A stretch of 38,876 nt of DNA from DATEVL01 sp035471625 (GCA_035471625.1 DATIPT010000087.1:1-38876), one strand, 5' to 3'. Numbered from the stretch's first letter, positions 15,495 to 23,706 are shown. Notes: a model not told the origin generated them from the letters alone. Made by a program: numbers and translations.

Positions 15495-17855
15495 ATGACA
15501 GGCAAAGAGAAGGATGCGGTCACCCAACGGATGACTGAGCTCGCCGAAGTCTTCCCATATTGGGAGAAGACCAAGGATCTCGTCGATCAATTCATCGACC
15601 TCATTCTGAACTACAGGCAAAGCGGACACCCCGGGGGGTCACGCTCAAAGGTCCATGCGCTGCTCACGGTCCTGCTCAGCGGCGCCATGCGATGGGATAT
15701 CCGCCGCCCGGAGAACCGCTTCGGTGATCGCTTCGTGCTGGTCGGAGGACACACGGTCCCGCTGATCTACGCGACTCTGGCCGTCTTCAACGAAGCGCTG
15801 CGTTTCAAGTTCGAGCAGACCGGGGATCCGCGATACAGGGTGGAGAAGGCCGAGAAGCGAGCCCTCGTGTGGGAGGACCTGCTGGGGTTCCGCCACCGCG
15901 GCGGCCTATCTGGGCACGCCGAGATGGAAGGGAAGACGCTGTTCCTCAAGTTCAACACCGGGCCGTCGGGCCATGGGGCGCCTGCTGCGGCCGGGCTCGC
16001 CCTGGCGCTGAAGCGGGCCGGCGCCGACGGGGTGAAGGTGTTCGCGTTCGAGGGTGAGGCAGGGTTGACTCCGGGCGCCGCGCACGAAATGATGAACTCG
16101 GCCTATGGCCTGGCCCTCGACAATCTGTATTTCGTCGTCGACTGGAACGACTTCGGGATCGACGATCATCCAATCAGCAGTGTGGTGTACGGAACGCCAA
16201 AGGATTGGTTCGCGCCGCATGGATGGAGGGTCTTCGGCACGGAGTCGGGGAGTGAGTGGGGTCCGGTCGCCCAGGCCATCCTCTCGATGGTCCATGGTGA
16301 CAATCCAGACAGAGCCCCAAGCATGACCTGGGTCAAGACCCGCAAGGGCCGAGGCTACTTGAAGTACGACAACCCATCGCACGGGGCTCCCCATGGGTTG
16401 GATAGCGACATCTTTTGGGAGACGAAGAAGCCGTTTGCCGAGAAGTACGGGGTCGAGTTTGTGAATTTCGGCAACCCGCCTCCGAAAGACCCGGCCGCCC
16501 TCGAAGCTGAGTATCGGGCCAACCTGGGTCTGGTGGCGGAGGCTCTGCGGCGTGATCAAGCGCTTGTGGACTACCTGGCCGACCGCCTCGTTGAGTTGGG
16601 AGACAGCGTTCCCGAAGAGATTCCCGGCTTCTGTCTGGGGACCAAGGGCGTGCCCTGGAAGGATCCCCGACTCTTCGATGCCCATAGCTATCCGGAAGAC
16701 CTCTTCGCGAAACCCGGGACGTCTGTGCCCAATCGCGCCGCTCTGGCGAAGTGGGGGGCATGGGTGAACGCGTTCGGACACCGCGAGTACGATCGGCCGC
16801 TATTCATTGCCTGTTCGGCGGACCTTGCCGACTCAACCAACATCAGCGGATTCGGCAAGTCCCATGGCGACTTCCCTGGCTACGGCTGGTACGAGCGCTA
16901 TGGGACCAAGGACGGCGCGCTGCTCCCCCAGGAGATCACCGAGTTCGCCAACGCAGGCATCCTGGTCGGGATGGCGACCGTGAACTTCGCCAAGTCTCCG
17001 GAGACAGAGTTCGACGGCTTCTGGGGCGCGTGTTCCACCTACGGGTCCTTCTCCTATCTGAAGTACGGCATGCTGCGCCTCTTCAGCCAACTGGCTCAGG
17101 ATTGCCAGCTTCGGGTCGGCAAGGTCCTCTTCGTCGCCGGCCACTCGGGGCCGGAGACGGCGGACGACAGCCGGACTCACTTCGGCGTCTTCGCCCCAGC
17201 CGTGATGCAGTTGTTCCCGAAGGGGCAGGTGATCAACCTGCATCCATGGGAGCACAACGAGGTGCCCGTTCTCCTGGCAGCGGCCCTCGGCGAGGATGTC
17301 CCGATCGTTGTCCTCCACTTGACTCGTCCGGCGATCGAGGTTCCGGATCGCGCCAAGCTGGGGATGGCGTCTCACTTTGAGGCGGGGCGCGGTGCCTACC
17401 TCGTTCGGGACCACCGCGCCGACGTGCCGAAGGGGGGGACGTTGATTGTGCAAGGTACGAGTGCGATGGTCAGTGTCTGCCGCCTCCTGCCGGAGCTCGA
17501 CAGCCGTCGACTCAATGTCAAGATCGTCTACGCCGCCAGCCCGGAGCTGTTCGCCCGCCAATCCGAGGCGTACCGCCTGAGGATTCTCCCTGAGGGCGAC
17601 CGGGCCGATTCGACCGTCATCACGACTCAGGCGCGCAGCGCGATGTCCGACTGGATCTTTCATGAGACCGCGCTCGAGTATGCCCTCTCTTCCGACCGCG
17701 ACAACCGGTGGCGGACGGGCGGCACGGTCGACGAGGTGATCGACGAAGCCGGCCTGTCCCCGGAGAAGATGCTCGAAGGAATCGAGCGATTTGTGCGGGA
17801 TCGAGAGTCGCGTCTGAGTCGGCTGGAGCAGGCCGTCGCTGCGGCCCGGCGGTAG
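15495..17855 (+). CDS. Long transketolase-like thiamine-diphosphate enzyme
   Basis: 786 residues, over 100 longer than ordinary transketolase. The N-terminal half has SGHPGGSRSK, a GPSGHGAP loop and the ThDP/metal segment. There the usual GDG reads F-E186-G-E, so the metal-binding aspartate is a glutamate, while N218 (VVDWND) keeps the second ligand with the correct spacing allowing a 2-residue insertion. KGRGYLKYDNPSHGAPHG matches the transketolase end of that domain. The pyrimidine domain carries the likely catalytic E483 (EITEFANAG) and HSGPETADDSRTHFG. It should move a two-carbon ketol unit or cleave a ketose, but substrate residues differ from canonical enzymes. ATG 15495 follows GAGGAG at 15483-15488. 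Sulpho-sugar or branched-sugar transketolases are possible analogues, unproven. Confidence 0.78.
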   Translation: MTGKEKDAVTQRMTELAEVFPYWEKTKDLVDQFIDLILNYRQSGHPGGSRSKVHALLTVLLSGAMRWDIRRPENRFGDRFVLVGGHTVPLIYATLAVFNEALRFKFEQTGDPRYRVEKAEKRALVWEDLLGFRHRGGLSGHAEMEGKTLFLKFNTGPSGHGAPAAAGLALALKRAGADGVKVFAFEGEAGLTPGAAHEMMNSAYGLALDNLYFVVDWNDFGIDDHPISSVVYGTPKDWFAPHGWRVFGTESGSEWGPVAQAILSMVHGDNPDRAPSMTWVKTRKGRGYLKYDNPSHGAPHGLDSDIFWETKKPFAEKYGVEFVNFGNPPPKDPAALEAEYRANLGLVAEALRRDQALVDYLADRLVELGDSVPEEIPGFCLGTKGVPWKDPRLFDAHSYPEDLFAKPGTSVPNRAALAKWGAWVNAFGHREYDRPLFIACSADLADSTNISGFGKSHGDFPGYGWYERYGTKDGALLPQEITEFANAGILVGMATVNFAKSPETEFDGFWGACSTYGSFSYLKYGMLRLFSQLAQDCQLRVGKVLFVAGHSGPETADDSRTHFGVFAPAVMQLFPKGQVINLHPWEHNEVPVLLAAALGEDVPIVVLHLTRPAIEVPDRAKLGMASHFEAGRGAYLVRDHRADVPKGGTLIVQGTSAMVSVCRLLPELDSRRLNVKIVYAASPELFARQSEAYRLRILPEGDRADSTVITTQARSAMSDWIFHETALEYALSSDRDNRWRTGGTVDEVIDEAGLSPEKMLEGIERFVRDRESRLSRLEQAVAAARR

Positions 17856-17917
17856 GGCGAGCCGGTTCGGACGCCACCTCGGGCGGGCAGATCGAGGCCG
17901 CGCCCGGCGATCGGCAA

Positions 17918-19000
17918 ATGACGACGAACGAGATCCTTGCCGACATCCGTGCCTGGGCCAGGGCCGGAAAGCCCGTCGCCCTGGCGACGGTCATCCGAAC
18001 CTGGGGGTCGGCGCCGCGCCCGGCCGGCTCGAAGATGGCTGTCAGCGGCCAGGGGGAGATGAGCGGCTCGGTAAGCGCCGGATGCGTCGAGTCGGCTGTC
18101 GTCCAGGAAGCCCTTGAGGTGCTTCGGAACCATCGGCCGCGACGGCTCCGCTACGGGGTGGCGGATGAGACGGCCTGGGAAGTCGGCCTAACGTGCGGCG
18201 GGGAAATCGACATCTTCGTCGAATCGTGGACAGGTCTGGAGGGCTTGGTCTCCTGGCTCCAGGGGATGGCGCTCGACTCCCTTCCGCCAATGGTCAGGCT
18301 GATCGTGGTCGGCGGGCCGGAGGAAGCCCTGGGGCGTTCGGTCCTTGTCGGTGTGGACGGTCGGATCGTTGCCGGAGACCCGAATGCATTTCCGGAGACT
18401 CTCATGGCCCACGCCCGGTCTGTGCTTGCAGGCGGGACCGCTGACACTCGCCAGATCCATGCCGAGGGTCGCGAACTCGAGGTTCTGGTGGACCCCTGGC
18501 TTCCGCCTCCGACCCTCGTCATCGTCGGTGGGGTGCATATCTCGGTCGCGCTGTCTCGTTTGGCGGGCGCGATCGGGTATCGGCACATCATCATCGAGCC
18601 AAGGGCGGCCTTCGCCGCGCCCGGACGGTTCCCCGAGGCCGAGATGGTCGAGAGGACCTGGACGGATGAGGCCCTCCAGCGGATAGGGCTGACCCCAGCG
18701 ACGGCCGTCGCCGTGCTCTCCCATGATCCCAAGCTCGACGATCCGGCGCTGCTGGCCGCCCTTCGAAGCCCGGCCTTCTATATCGGGGCTCTGGGCAGCG
18801 ATGCCACGAACCTGGCGCGGAGGAGACGGCTTCTGGCTGCCGGATTGAGCGAGGATGAACTGGCGCGGCTTCATGCCCCGATCGGAATCGACCTCGGCCG
18901 TCAGGATGCGGAAGGTATCGCCCTTTCAATCCTGGCGGAAATCGTCGCCACATGGTCTGGTCGGAGCCGCATTCGCCTCGACCCATCGGGATCCGAGTGA
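17918..19000 (+). CDS. xdhC: XdhC/CoxI-family molybdenum-cofactor maturation factor
   Basis: 360 residues from ATG 17918; the frame is open upstream but that part overlaps the transketolase gene and has no family match. XdhC binds molybdopterin cofactor, promotes its sulphuration and delivers it to xanthine-dehydrogenase-type enzymes. Visible motifs are GSAPRPAGSKM (30-40), GSVSAGCVE (50-58), GLTCGGEIDIFVE (90-102), and a C-terminal Rossmann-like part ending in YIGALGSDA...RRRLLAAGL and IGIDLG. The usual GAGH at the start of the Rossmann part reads GGVH here. It is the third maturation factor in the cluster after the MoxR and VWA proteins, confirming that the hydroxylase is a sulphurated Mo enzyme. 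It is 10 kb from its probable target. Confidence 0.9.
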   Translation: MTTNEILADIRAWARAGKPVALATVIRTWGSAPRPAGSKMAVSGQGEMSGSVSAGCVESAVVQEALEVLRNHRPRRLRYGVADETAWEVGLTCGGEIDIFVESWTGLEGLVSWLQGMALDSLPPMVRLIVVGGPEEALGRSVLVGVDGRIVAGDPNAFPETLMAHARSVLAGGTADTRQIHAEGRELEVLVDPWLPPPTLVIVGGVHISVALSRLAGAIGYRHIIIEPRAAFAAPGRFPEAEMVERTWTDEALQRIGLTPATAVAVLSHDPKLDDPALLAALRSPAFYIGALGSDATNLARRRRLLAAGLSEDELARLHAPIGIDLGRQDAEGIALSILAEIVATWSGRSRIRLDPSGSE

Positions 19001-19007
19001 GGAGTCG

Positions 19008-19322
19008 ATGATTGCCACGATCTGTCAGTTTGGCCTGTCGGACGAATTCAGCCCCGAACGAGCGCGTTCTGTCTTCCGGGATTCGACGGAGAAGTTCGAG
19101 TCAATGCCGGGCCTGATCCGCAAGTACTTCCTGCTTGCCGAGGACGGGAAGTCTGCGGCCAGCGTCTACCTCTGGGAGACCAGGGCGCCGGCGGAGGCAT
19201 TCTTCACCGAGGCGTGGAAGGACTTCATGGTGGGCAAGTACGGACACCGGCCCACGGTCACGCACTACGAATGCCCGGTCGTGGTCGACAACCGGGCGGG
19301 CGAAGTGATCAAAGAAGGCTGA
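19008..19322 (+). CDS. YdhR-like small antibiotic-monooxygenase-fold protein
   Basis: 104 residues from ATG 19008, 7 bases after the xdhC stop and preceded by GAGGAG. It resembles the YdhR family (ferredoxin-like ABM barrel): an N-terminal strand, MPGLIRKYFL, SVYLWETRAPAEAFFTEAWKDFM and a PVVVDN tail. Biochemical roles of this family are poorly defined; some ABM proteins are cofactor-free oxygenases. It is the last gene of the catabolic array before the nad operon. No catalytic residue can be assigned. Confidence 0.75.
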   Translation: MIATICQFGLSDEFSPERARSVFRDSTEKFESMPGLIRKYFLLAEDGKSAASVYLWETRAPAEAFFTEAWKDFMVGKYGHRPTVTHYECPVVVDNRAGEVIKEG

Positions 19323-19467
19323 AGCTGGAAGGCGGTGGGGCCCGTGCCCGCCCGGCGTGCCCATCGGCGGAGCGTCAACCTCGGACTGACCCTGCCGCAA
19401 ACGCTCCGTGCCGCGGCAGGGGCCCTCTGGTGATCCGTTTTAGAATAGGCGCCGGGAAGGCTCTCGC
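19323..19467 (+). promoter_or_regulatory. Leader region of nadCAB with possible H-type pseudoknot
   Basis: This 145-base gap separates the catabolic array from nadC. Two perfect, interleaved stems are visible: S1 pairs 19368-19375 (CGGAGCGT) with 19401-19408, and S2 pairs 19390-19398 (CCCTGCCGC) with 19413-19421. S2's 5' arm lies in the loop of S1 and its 3' arm lies beyond S1, which is H-type pseudoknot topology with loops of 14, 2 and 4 bases. A TTTTAGAAT stretch (19438-19446) could be a -10 element (TAGAAT), which would put the structure upstream of that start, or part of a terminator-like end. No good -35 is seen. Regulation of NAD synthesis is a guess from position. Confidence 0.3.
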
Positions 19468-20316
19468 TTGCTACCAGAAGATCTGCGGTCCGCGATCAAG
19501 CTCGCCCTGCGCGAGGACATCGGCGCGGGAGATGTCACGACGACCCCGATTGTCCCGGCGTCTGCCCGCGCCTTGGCCCAGTTGGTGGCCAAGCAGCATG
19601 GCATCGTTGCGGGGCTCGACGTCGCCGCCGCCGTCTTCCGCGAGCTCGATTCCGGCATCCGCGTCACGACGCACGTCGATGAAGGCGCCCGCGTCACCGC
19701 AGCGACGGCCCTGGCCGAGGTCTCCGGTCCGGCGCGTGCGATCCTGACCGCCGAACGGACGGCCCTCAACTTCCTGGGGCGGATGTCGGGGATCGCCACG
19801 CTGACCCGCCACTACGTCGACGCGGTGGCCGGCACGAAGGCTCGGATCCTCGACACCCGCAAGACGGCGCCTGGTCTACGCGCCTTCGACAAGATCGCCG
19901 TCGAGCGCGGTGGCGGCGCCAACCATCGGATCGGGCTATACGACATGATCCTGATCAAGGACAATCACGTGGACTTCGCCGGGTCTCTTGCGGAAGCCGT
20001 CCGGCGGGTGCGGGCCTCCGGCACTTCCCTCGAGATCGAGGGCGAAGCGAGGACGCTGGACGAGGTCCGGGAGGCCCTCCAGGCCGGCGTCGACCGGATC
20101 CTGCTCGACAACATGGACCTCGAGGCGCTTCGCGAGGCTGTTCGCCTGGTCGCGGGCCGTGCCCGACTTGAGGCTTCGGGCGGTGTCACGCTGGACACCG
20201 TGCGCGCCATCGCCGAAACCGGCGTCGACGATATCTCGATCGGCGCCCTGACCCATTCTGCGAAGGTCTTCGACGTGAGCCTGGAGCTCCTGCCGGAGGC
20301 CGGGAAGAGAACATGA
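19468..20316 (+). CDS. nadC: Quinolinate phosphoribosyltransferase
   Basis: 282 residues, start TTG 19468 with GGGAAGG at 19453-19459. It converts quinolinate and PRPP to nicotinate mononucleotide, CO2 and PPi in de novo NAD synthesis. Family motifs are ERTALNFLGRMSGIAT (96-111), DTRKTAPGLR (129-138), GGGANHRIGLYDMILIKDNH (148-167), a central EIEGEARTLDE and a C-terminal LEASGGV...DDISIGALTHS. All phosphate and quinolinate contact regions are intact. Its last codon overlaps the nadA start (ATGA 20313-20316), so the two are coupled. Confidence 0.96.
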   Translation: MLPEDLRSAIKLALREDIGAGDVTTTPIVPASARALAQLVAKQHGIVAGLDVAAAVFRELDSGIRVTTHVDEGARVTAATALAEVSGPARAILTAERTALNFLGRMSGIATLTRHYVDAVAGTKARILDTRKTAPGLRAFDKIAVERGGGANHRIGLYDMILIKDNHVDFAGSLAEAVRRVRASGTSLEIEGEARTLDEVREALQAGVDRILLDNMDLEALREAVRLVAGRARLEASGGVTLDTVRAIAETGVDDISIGALTHSAKVFDVSLELLPEAGKRT

Positions 20317-21374
20317 ACAGGCCTCAGACGGGATCCGTGGAGGCGATGTACCGGCGGCTGACGGCGATGCTCGGTGGCCATGCCCCGGAGGTTGAACTCC
20401 GCTACAAGGCGGAGTTGGCGGCGCAGATCGTCGCGTTGAAGACGGAGAAGAACGCCGTCATCCTGGGTCACAACTACATGGAGCCAGCGCTCTACCACAC
20501 CATCCCCGACTTCGTCGGGGATTCGCTTGAGCTCAGCCGCAAGGCAGCTCAGACGGACAAAGACGTGATCGTCTTCTGCGGTGTGCGATTCATGGCCGAA
20601 ACGGCAAAGATCCTGAACCCAGGAAAGACCGTTCTGCTGCCTTCGGAGAAGGCCGGCTGTTCGCTCGCCGCCAGTATCACCGCCGAAGACGTCCGCTCCC
20701 TGAAGCGCCGCTTCCCGGGCGTCCCGGTGGTGACGTACGTCAACACCTATGCCGACGTCAAGGCCGAGTCCGATATCTGCTGCACCTCGAGCAACGCCGC
20801 CGCCGTCGTCGAGTCGCTGAACGCCCCAACGGTCATTTTCCTGCCGGATGAGTACCTCGCCCGTAACATCGCCCGAGAGACCGGCAAGAAGATCATCTTT
20901 CCGACTCTTCTTGCACCTGGGGAACATCCTTCGCTGGGGGATGCCCAGCTCATCGGCTGGCACGGGCGGTGCGAGGTTCATGAGAAGTTCGAGGTCGCCG
21001 ACATCGCCGCCATCCGGCAGGAGTACCCAGATGTTGTGGTCCTCGCTCACCCGGAATGCTCGCCCGCAGTCGTTGAGGCGTCGGACTTCTCGGGCAGCAC
21101 TTCAGCGATGATCGAGTACGTGCAGGAGACCTCGGCGCCGCGCTATCTCCTGCTGACCGAGTGCGCTATGGGTGACAACGTCGCCGCCGCGAACCCAAAG
21201 AAGGAAATGCTCCGGCTCTGCCTGGTCCGCTGCCCGCACATGAATCAGATCACGCTGGAAGACACACTGGCGTCTCTGCAAGAAGGCCAATACGTCATCG
21301 ATGTCCCCGAGGAGATCCGAGTCCGGGCTGTCACGGCCCTGGAGCGGATGCTTCTGATCGGGGAGAGAGATTGA
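20313..21374 (+). CDS. nadA: Quinolinate synthase (4Fe-4S)
   Basis: 353 residues. It condenses iminoaspartate with dihydroxyacetone phosphate to quinolinate using an oxygen-sensitive 4Fe-4S cluster. Three cluster cysteines are recognisable as C116 (EKAGCSLA), C220 (WHGRCEVH) and C307 (VRCPHMN). Substrate-binding motifs GHNYMEP, GDSLELSRKA, TYVNTYADVKAESDICCTSSNA, HPEC and TECAMGDN are all present. The ATG overlaps the nadC stop by 4 bases, and nadB starts 9 bases after its stop. The product feeds NadC and the substrate comes from NadB, so the full de novo pathway is in one operon. Confidence 0.97.
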   Translation: MNRPQTGSVEAMYRRLTAMLGGHAPEVELRYKAELAAQIVALKTEKNAVILGHNYMEPALYHTIPDFVGDSLELSRKAAQTDKDVIVFCGVRFMAETAKILNPGKTVLLPSEKAGCSLAASITAEDVRSLKRRFPGVPVVTYVNTYADVKAESDICCTSSNAAAVVESLNAPTVIFLPDEYLARNIARETGKKIIFPTLLAPGEHPSLGDAQLIGWHGRCEVHEKFEVADIAAIRQEYPDVVVLAHPECSPAVVEASDFSGSTSAMIEYVQETSAPRYLLLTECAMGDNVAAANPKKEMLRLCLVRCPHMNQITLEDTLASLQEGQYVIDVPEEIRVRAVTALERMLLIGERD

Positions 21375-21383
21375 GGCGATGGA

Positions 21384-22991
21384 GTGATCGAGACGGATGT
21401 GCTCGTCATCGGCACGGGCGTAGCCGGGGCGACGGCCGCCCTGCAGGTGGCGCGCAACCCCCAGCGGCGAATCGTCGTCCTGACACGGGACCCGGACCCT
21501 GAGGAATCGAACACCCGCTATGCCCAGGGCGGCGTCGTCTCGCGTGGTCCCGGGGACAGCGCCGAGAGTCTGACTGCCGACATCCTCGAGGCCGGCGCCG
21601 GCGCGTGTGACCCGGAAGCCGTTGAGTTGCTGGCATCCGAAGGTCCTCGCCTGGTCGACGAGATCTTTGTCCAGTCGGCGGGGGTCGCATTCGACCAGGT
21701 TACCGGCGGAGGACCCGCCTGGGGGCAGGAGGGCGCCCACTCTCACCGCCGGATCCTGCACGTGGGGGATACCACCGGGCAGGCGATCGAAAGCGGCCTG
21801 ATCTCCCGCCTGCGGACGTTCCCCAACGTTCAGATGATCACGAATTCCACAGCCATCGACCTGATCACCTATCCGCACCACAGCCGCGACCCGCTGGCGG
21901 CCTATAGGGCGATCTCGTGCCATGGGGCATACGTCTTTGATCGTGCGGAGGGGACGGTCCATCGGTTCCTGGCGAAAGCGACGATCCTGGCGACGGGCGG
22001 CCTGGGCCGGATCTATCGCTACACGACGAACCCTCCCGGCTCTCGGGGCGACGGTCTGGCGATGGCTCACCGAGCCGGGGCGCGGATCGCCAATGCCGAG
22101 TATGTACAGTTTCATCCCACGTCGCTGGCGGCTCCCGGTGCTGAAGGGTTCCTGATCAGCGAGGCGGTGCGGGGGGAGGGGGCGCGGCTGCTCACGCCCG
22201 AAGGACGACCCTTCATGGAAACGTACGCCCCCGAGTGGAAAGACCTGGCGCCGCGTGATGTGGTCGCCCGGGCGATCCATCTCGAGATGGAGGCCCACGG
22301 CTACTCCCATGTCCTACTCGACCTGGCCTCGGCCATGGCCCCCGAGGCCATCCGGGAGCGTTTCCCTTCGATCCACAAGCGGTGCCTGGAAGCGGGTTTC
22401 GATATCTCGAAGGACCCCGTTCCGGTCGTCCCCGCCGCGCATTACTTCTGCGGCGGGGTCCTGGTCGACACATGGGGCCGTTCGACGATTGAGAACCTGT
22501 ATGCGGTCGGCGAGGTGAGCTGCAGCGGGGTGCATGGGGCGAACCGATTGGCGTCAACCTCGCTGCTTGAGGGGGTGGTGTGGGGAAGCCGCAGCGCCGA
22601 GTCCGTCGAGCGGGCCGTCGCTGAATCGTCCCAACCGTCGAATGTGTCCCTCGAAGAGATCCCGCGGTGGGACGAGACCGGGCTGGTGGCCGAACCCGAT
22701 CCGGCACTGATCCAGGGCGACCTGCAGACGATCCAGACGATCATGTGGAACTACGTCGGTCTGGTGCGCAGCTCCGAAGGCCTGTCGCGGGCGATCCGGG
22801 AACTGCGCCATATCTGGAACGAGATCGAAACGTTTTACCGGACCACGAAGCTGGGAGACGGGCTGATCGGGCTTCGCAACGCCGTCGAGGTGGCTCTGAT
22901 TGTGGCCGAAGCTGCCAGGCACAACCGGCGGAGCCGCGGTTGTCACTTTCGTCGCGACGCGATGGAAGGCGATGGCGACCGTCTGATCTGA
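21384..22991 (+). CDS. nadB: L-aspartate oxidase
   Basis: 535 residues from GTG 21384. It is an FAD enzyme that oxidises L-aspartate to iminoaspartate for NadA, using oxygen or fumarate as acceptor. FAD-binding GTGVAG is at 10-15, EESNTRYAQGGV at 40-51, the HRRILHVGDTTGQAI segment follows, and the C-terminal SRGCHFRRD (517-525) supplies residues near the flavin, as in fumarate reductase/succinate dehydrogenase relatives. The capping domain (HPTSLAAPGAEGFLISEAVRGEGARL) is intact. It is the last gene of the nadCAB operon; an imperfect hairpin begins 6 bases after the stop. Confidence 0.96.
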   Translation: MIETDVLVIGTGVAGATAALQVARNPQRRIVVLTRDPDPEESNTRYAQGGVVSRGPGDSAESLTADILEAGAGACDPEAVELLASEGPRLVDEIFVQSAGVAFDQVTGGGPAWGQEGAHSHRRILHVGDTTGQAIESGLISRLRTFPNVQMITNSTAIDLITYPHHSRDPLAAYRAISCHGAYVFDRAEGTVHRFLAKATILATGGLGRIYRYTTNPPGSRGDGLAMAHRAGARIANAEYVQFHPTSLAAPGAEGFLISEAVRGEGARLLTPEGRPFMETYAPEWKDLAPRDVVARAIHLEMEAHGYSHVLLDLASAMAPEAIRERFPSIHKRCLEAGFDISKDPVPVVPAAHYFCGGVLVDTWGRSTIENLYAVGEVSCSGVHGANRLASTSLLEGVVWGSRSAESVERAVAESSQPSNVSLEEIPRWDETGLVAEPDPALIQGDLQTIQTIMWNYVGLVRSSEGLSRAIRELRHIWNEIETFYRTTKLGDGLIGLRNAVEVALIVAEAARHNRRSRGCHFRRDAMEGDGDRLI

Positions 22992-22996
22992 CGAGC

Positions 22997-23043
22997 GGTC
23001 CTCAAGGTGACGCGCGCCCCGCGAAGAACCGGCACCTTGGACC
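22997..23043 (+). terminator. Imperfect hairpin after nadB (possible terminator)
   Basis: GGTCC-TC-AAGGTG (22997-23009) can pair with CACCTT-GGACC (23033-23043), leaving a 2-base bulge and a 23-base GC-rich loop. It lies 6 bases after the nadB stop. There is no following T-run, so termination would need Rho or the structure may only protect the 3' end. The call is weak. Confidence 0.3.
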
Positions 23044-23093
23044 TGTCGAGGCGCGCCTAAGGGCAAGTGACCTGCAGACGGGCGCCAATTGTC

Positions 23094-23104
23094 ACCTGAC
23101 AGGT
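23094..23104. promoter_or_regulatory. Short palindrome upstream of the CoA-binding protein gene
   Basis: ACCTGACAGGT is an 11-base palindrome about 93 bases upstream of the next start. A GACCTG/CAGGTC pair (23069-23074 with 23100-23105) and a GTGAC/GTCAC pair (23067-23071 with 23091-23095) surround it. It could be an operator half-site pair or part of an RNA hairpin. No promoter hexamers can be placed with confidence in the 205-base gap (22992-23196). Confidence 0.2.
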
Positions 23105-23196
23105 CCTGCTCTTCGTGGTTCGATGGTGGGGTGTCGCGGCGGCTGCGACGAGAGACGCATCCGCAGGCTGCGAAAACACTTGCCGAAGGAGAAGCC

Positions 23197-23706
23197 ATGG
23201 CCAAGGTAGATCAACTGGTGCAATCATTCCTGGCGCAGAAGCGGATCGCCGTCGTCGGCGTCTCGGATCGCCGCGAGACGGGATGCAATGGAGCCTATCG
23301 GCGGTTCAAGGATGCCGGGTACCAGGTCTACGCCGTCAATCCGCGCATCGATACGTTTGAAGGTGAGACTTGCTACCCGGACCTGAAGGCGATTCCCGAA
23401 AAGCCCGATGGCGTATTCATCCTCGCAAATCCCGGGGTCACGGATTCGATCGTCGACCAGGCCGTCGACTTGGGCGTCAAGCACGTCTGGATGCACTGCA
23501 TGATGGGAACCAAGCCCGGGCTTGCCTCAGGGATGACGAGCGTCTCTCAGGCTGCCGTGCAGAAGTGCTATGAGAACGGGATCGAGGTGATCCCGGGAAC
23601 CTGCCCGAACCAGTTCCTCAACCCGGACTTCGGACACTCGATGATGCGGGTCTTCTGGCGGACGTTCGGGTTCATGAAGGTCGACGGGCCCTCAACTGCT
23701 GCGTAG
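23197..23706 (+). CDS. CoA-binding-domain protein (YccU-type)
   Basis: 169 residues from ATG 23197 with GAAGGAG at 23185-23191; the frame extends upstream without support. It is a stand-alone CoA_binding Rossmann domain: RIAVVGVSDRRETGCNGAYR (16-35), YQVYAVNPR, GVFILANP and VKHVWMHCMMG. It resembles the CoA-binding N-domain of ADP-forming acetyl-CoA synthetase and the succinyl-CoA synthetase alpha subunit, without the ligase or ATP-grasp parts and without the phosphohistidine segment. The function of such single-domain proteins is not established. It ends 131 bases before the convergent acyl-CoA-ligase-like gene, whose CoA chemistry may or may not be related. Confidence 0.82.
   Translation: MAKVDQLVQSFLAQKRIAVVGVSDRRETGCNGAYRRFKDAGYQVYAVNPRIDTFEGETCYPDLKAIPEKPDGVFILANPGVTDSIVDQAVDLGVKHVWMHCMMGTKPGLASGMTSVSQAAVQKCYENGIEVIPGTCPNQFLNPDFGHSMMRVFWRTFGFMKVDGPSTAA

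Noticed and set aside
1..22991. Complete nicotinate fermentation cluster as in Eubacterium barkeri
   Set aside because: Only the hydroxylase layout and a reductase family are shared. The ring reductase, enamidase, Fe-S dehydratase, B12 mutase and isomerase genes are absent.
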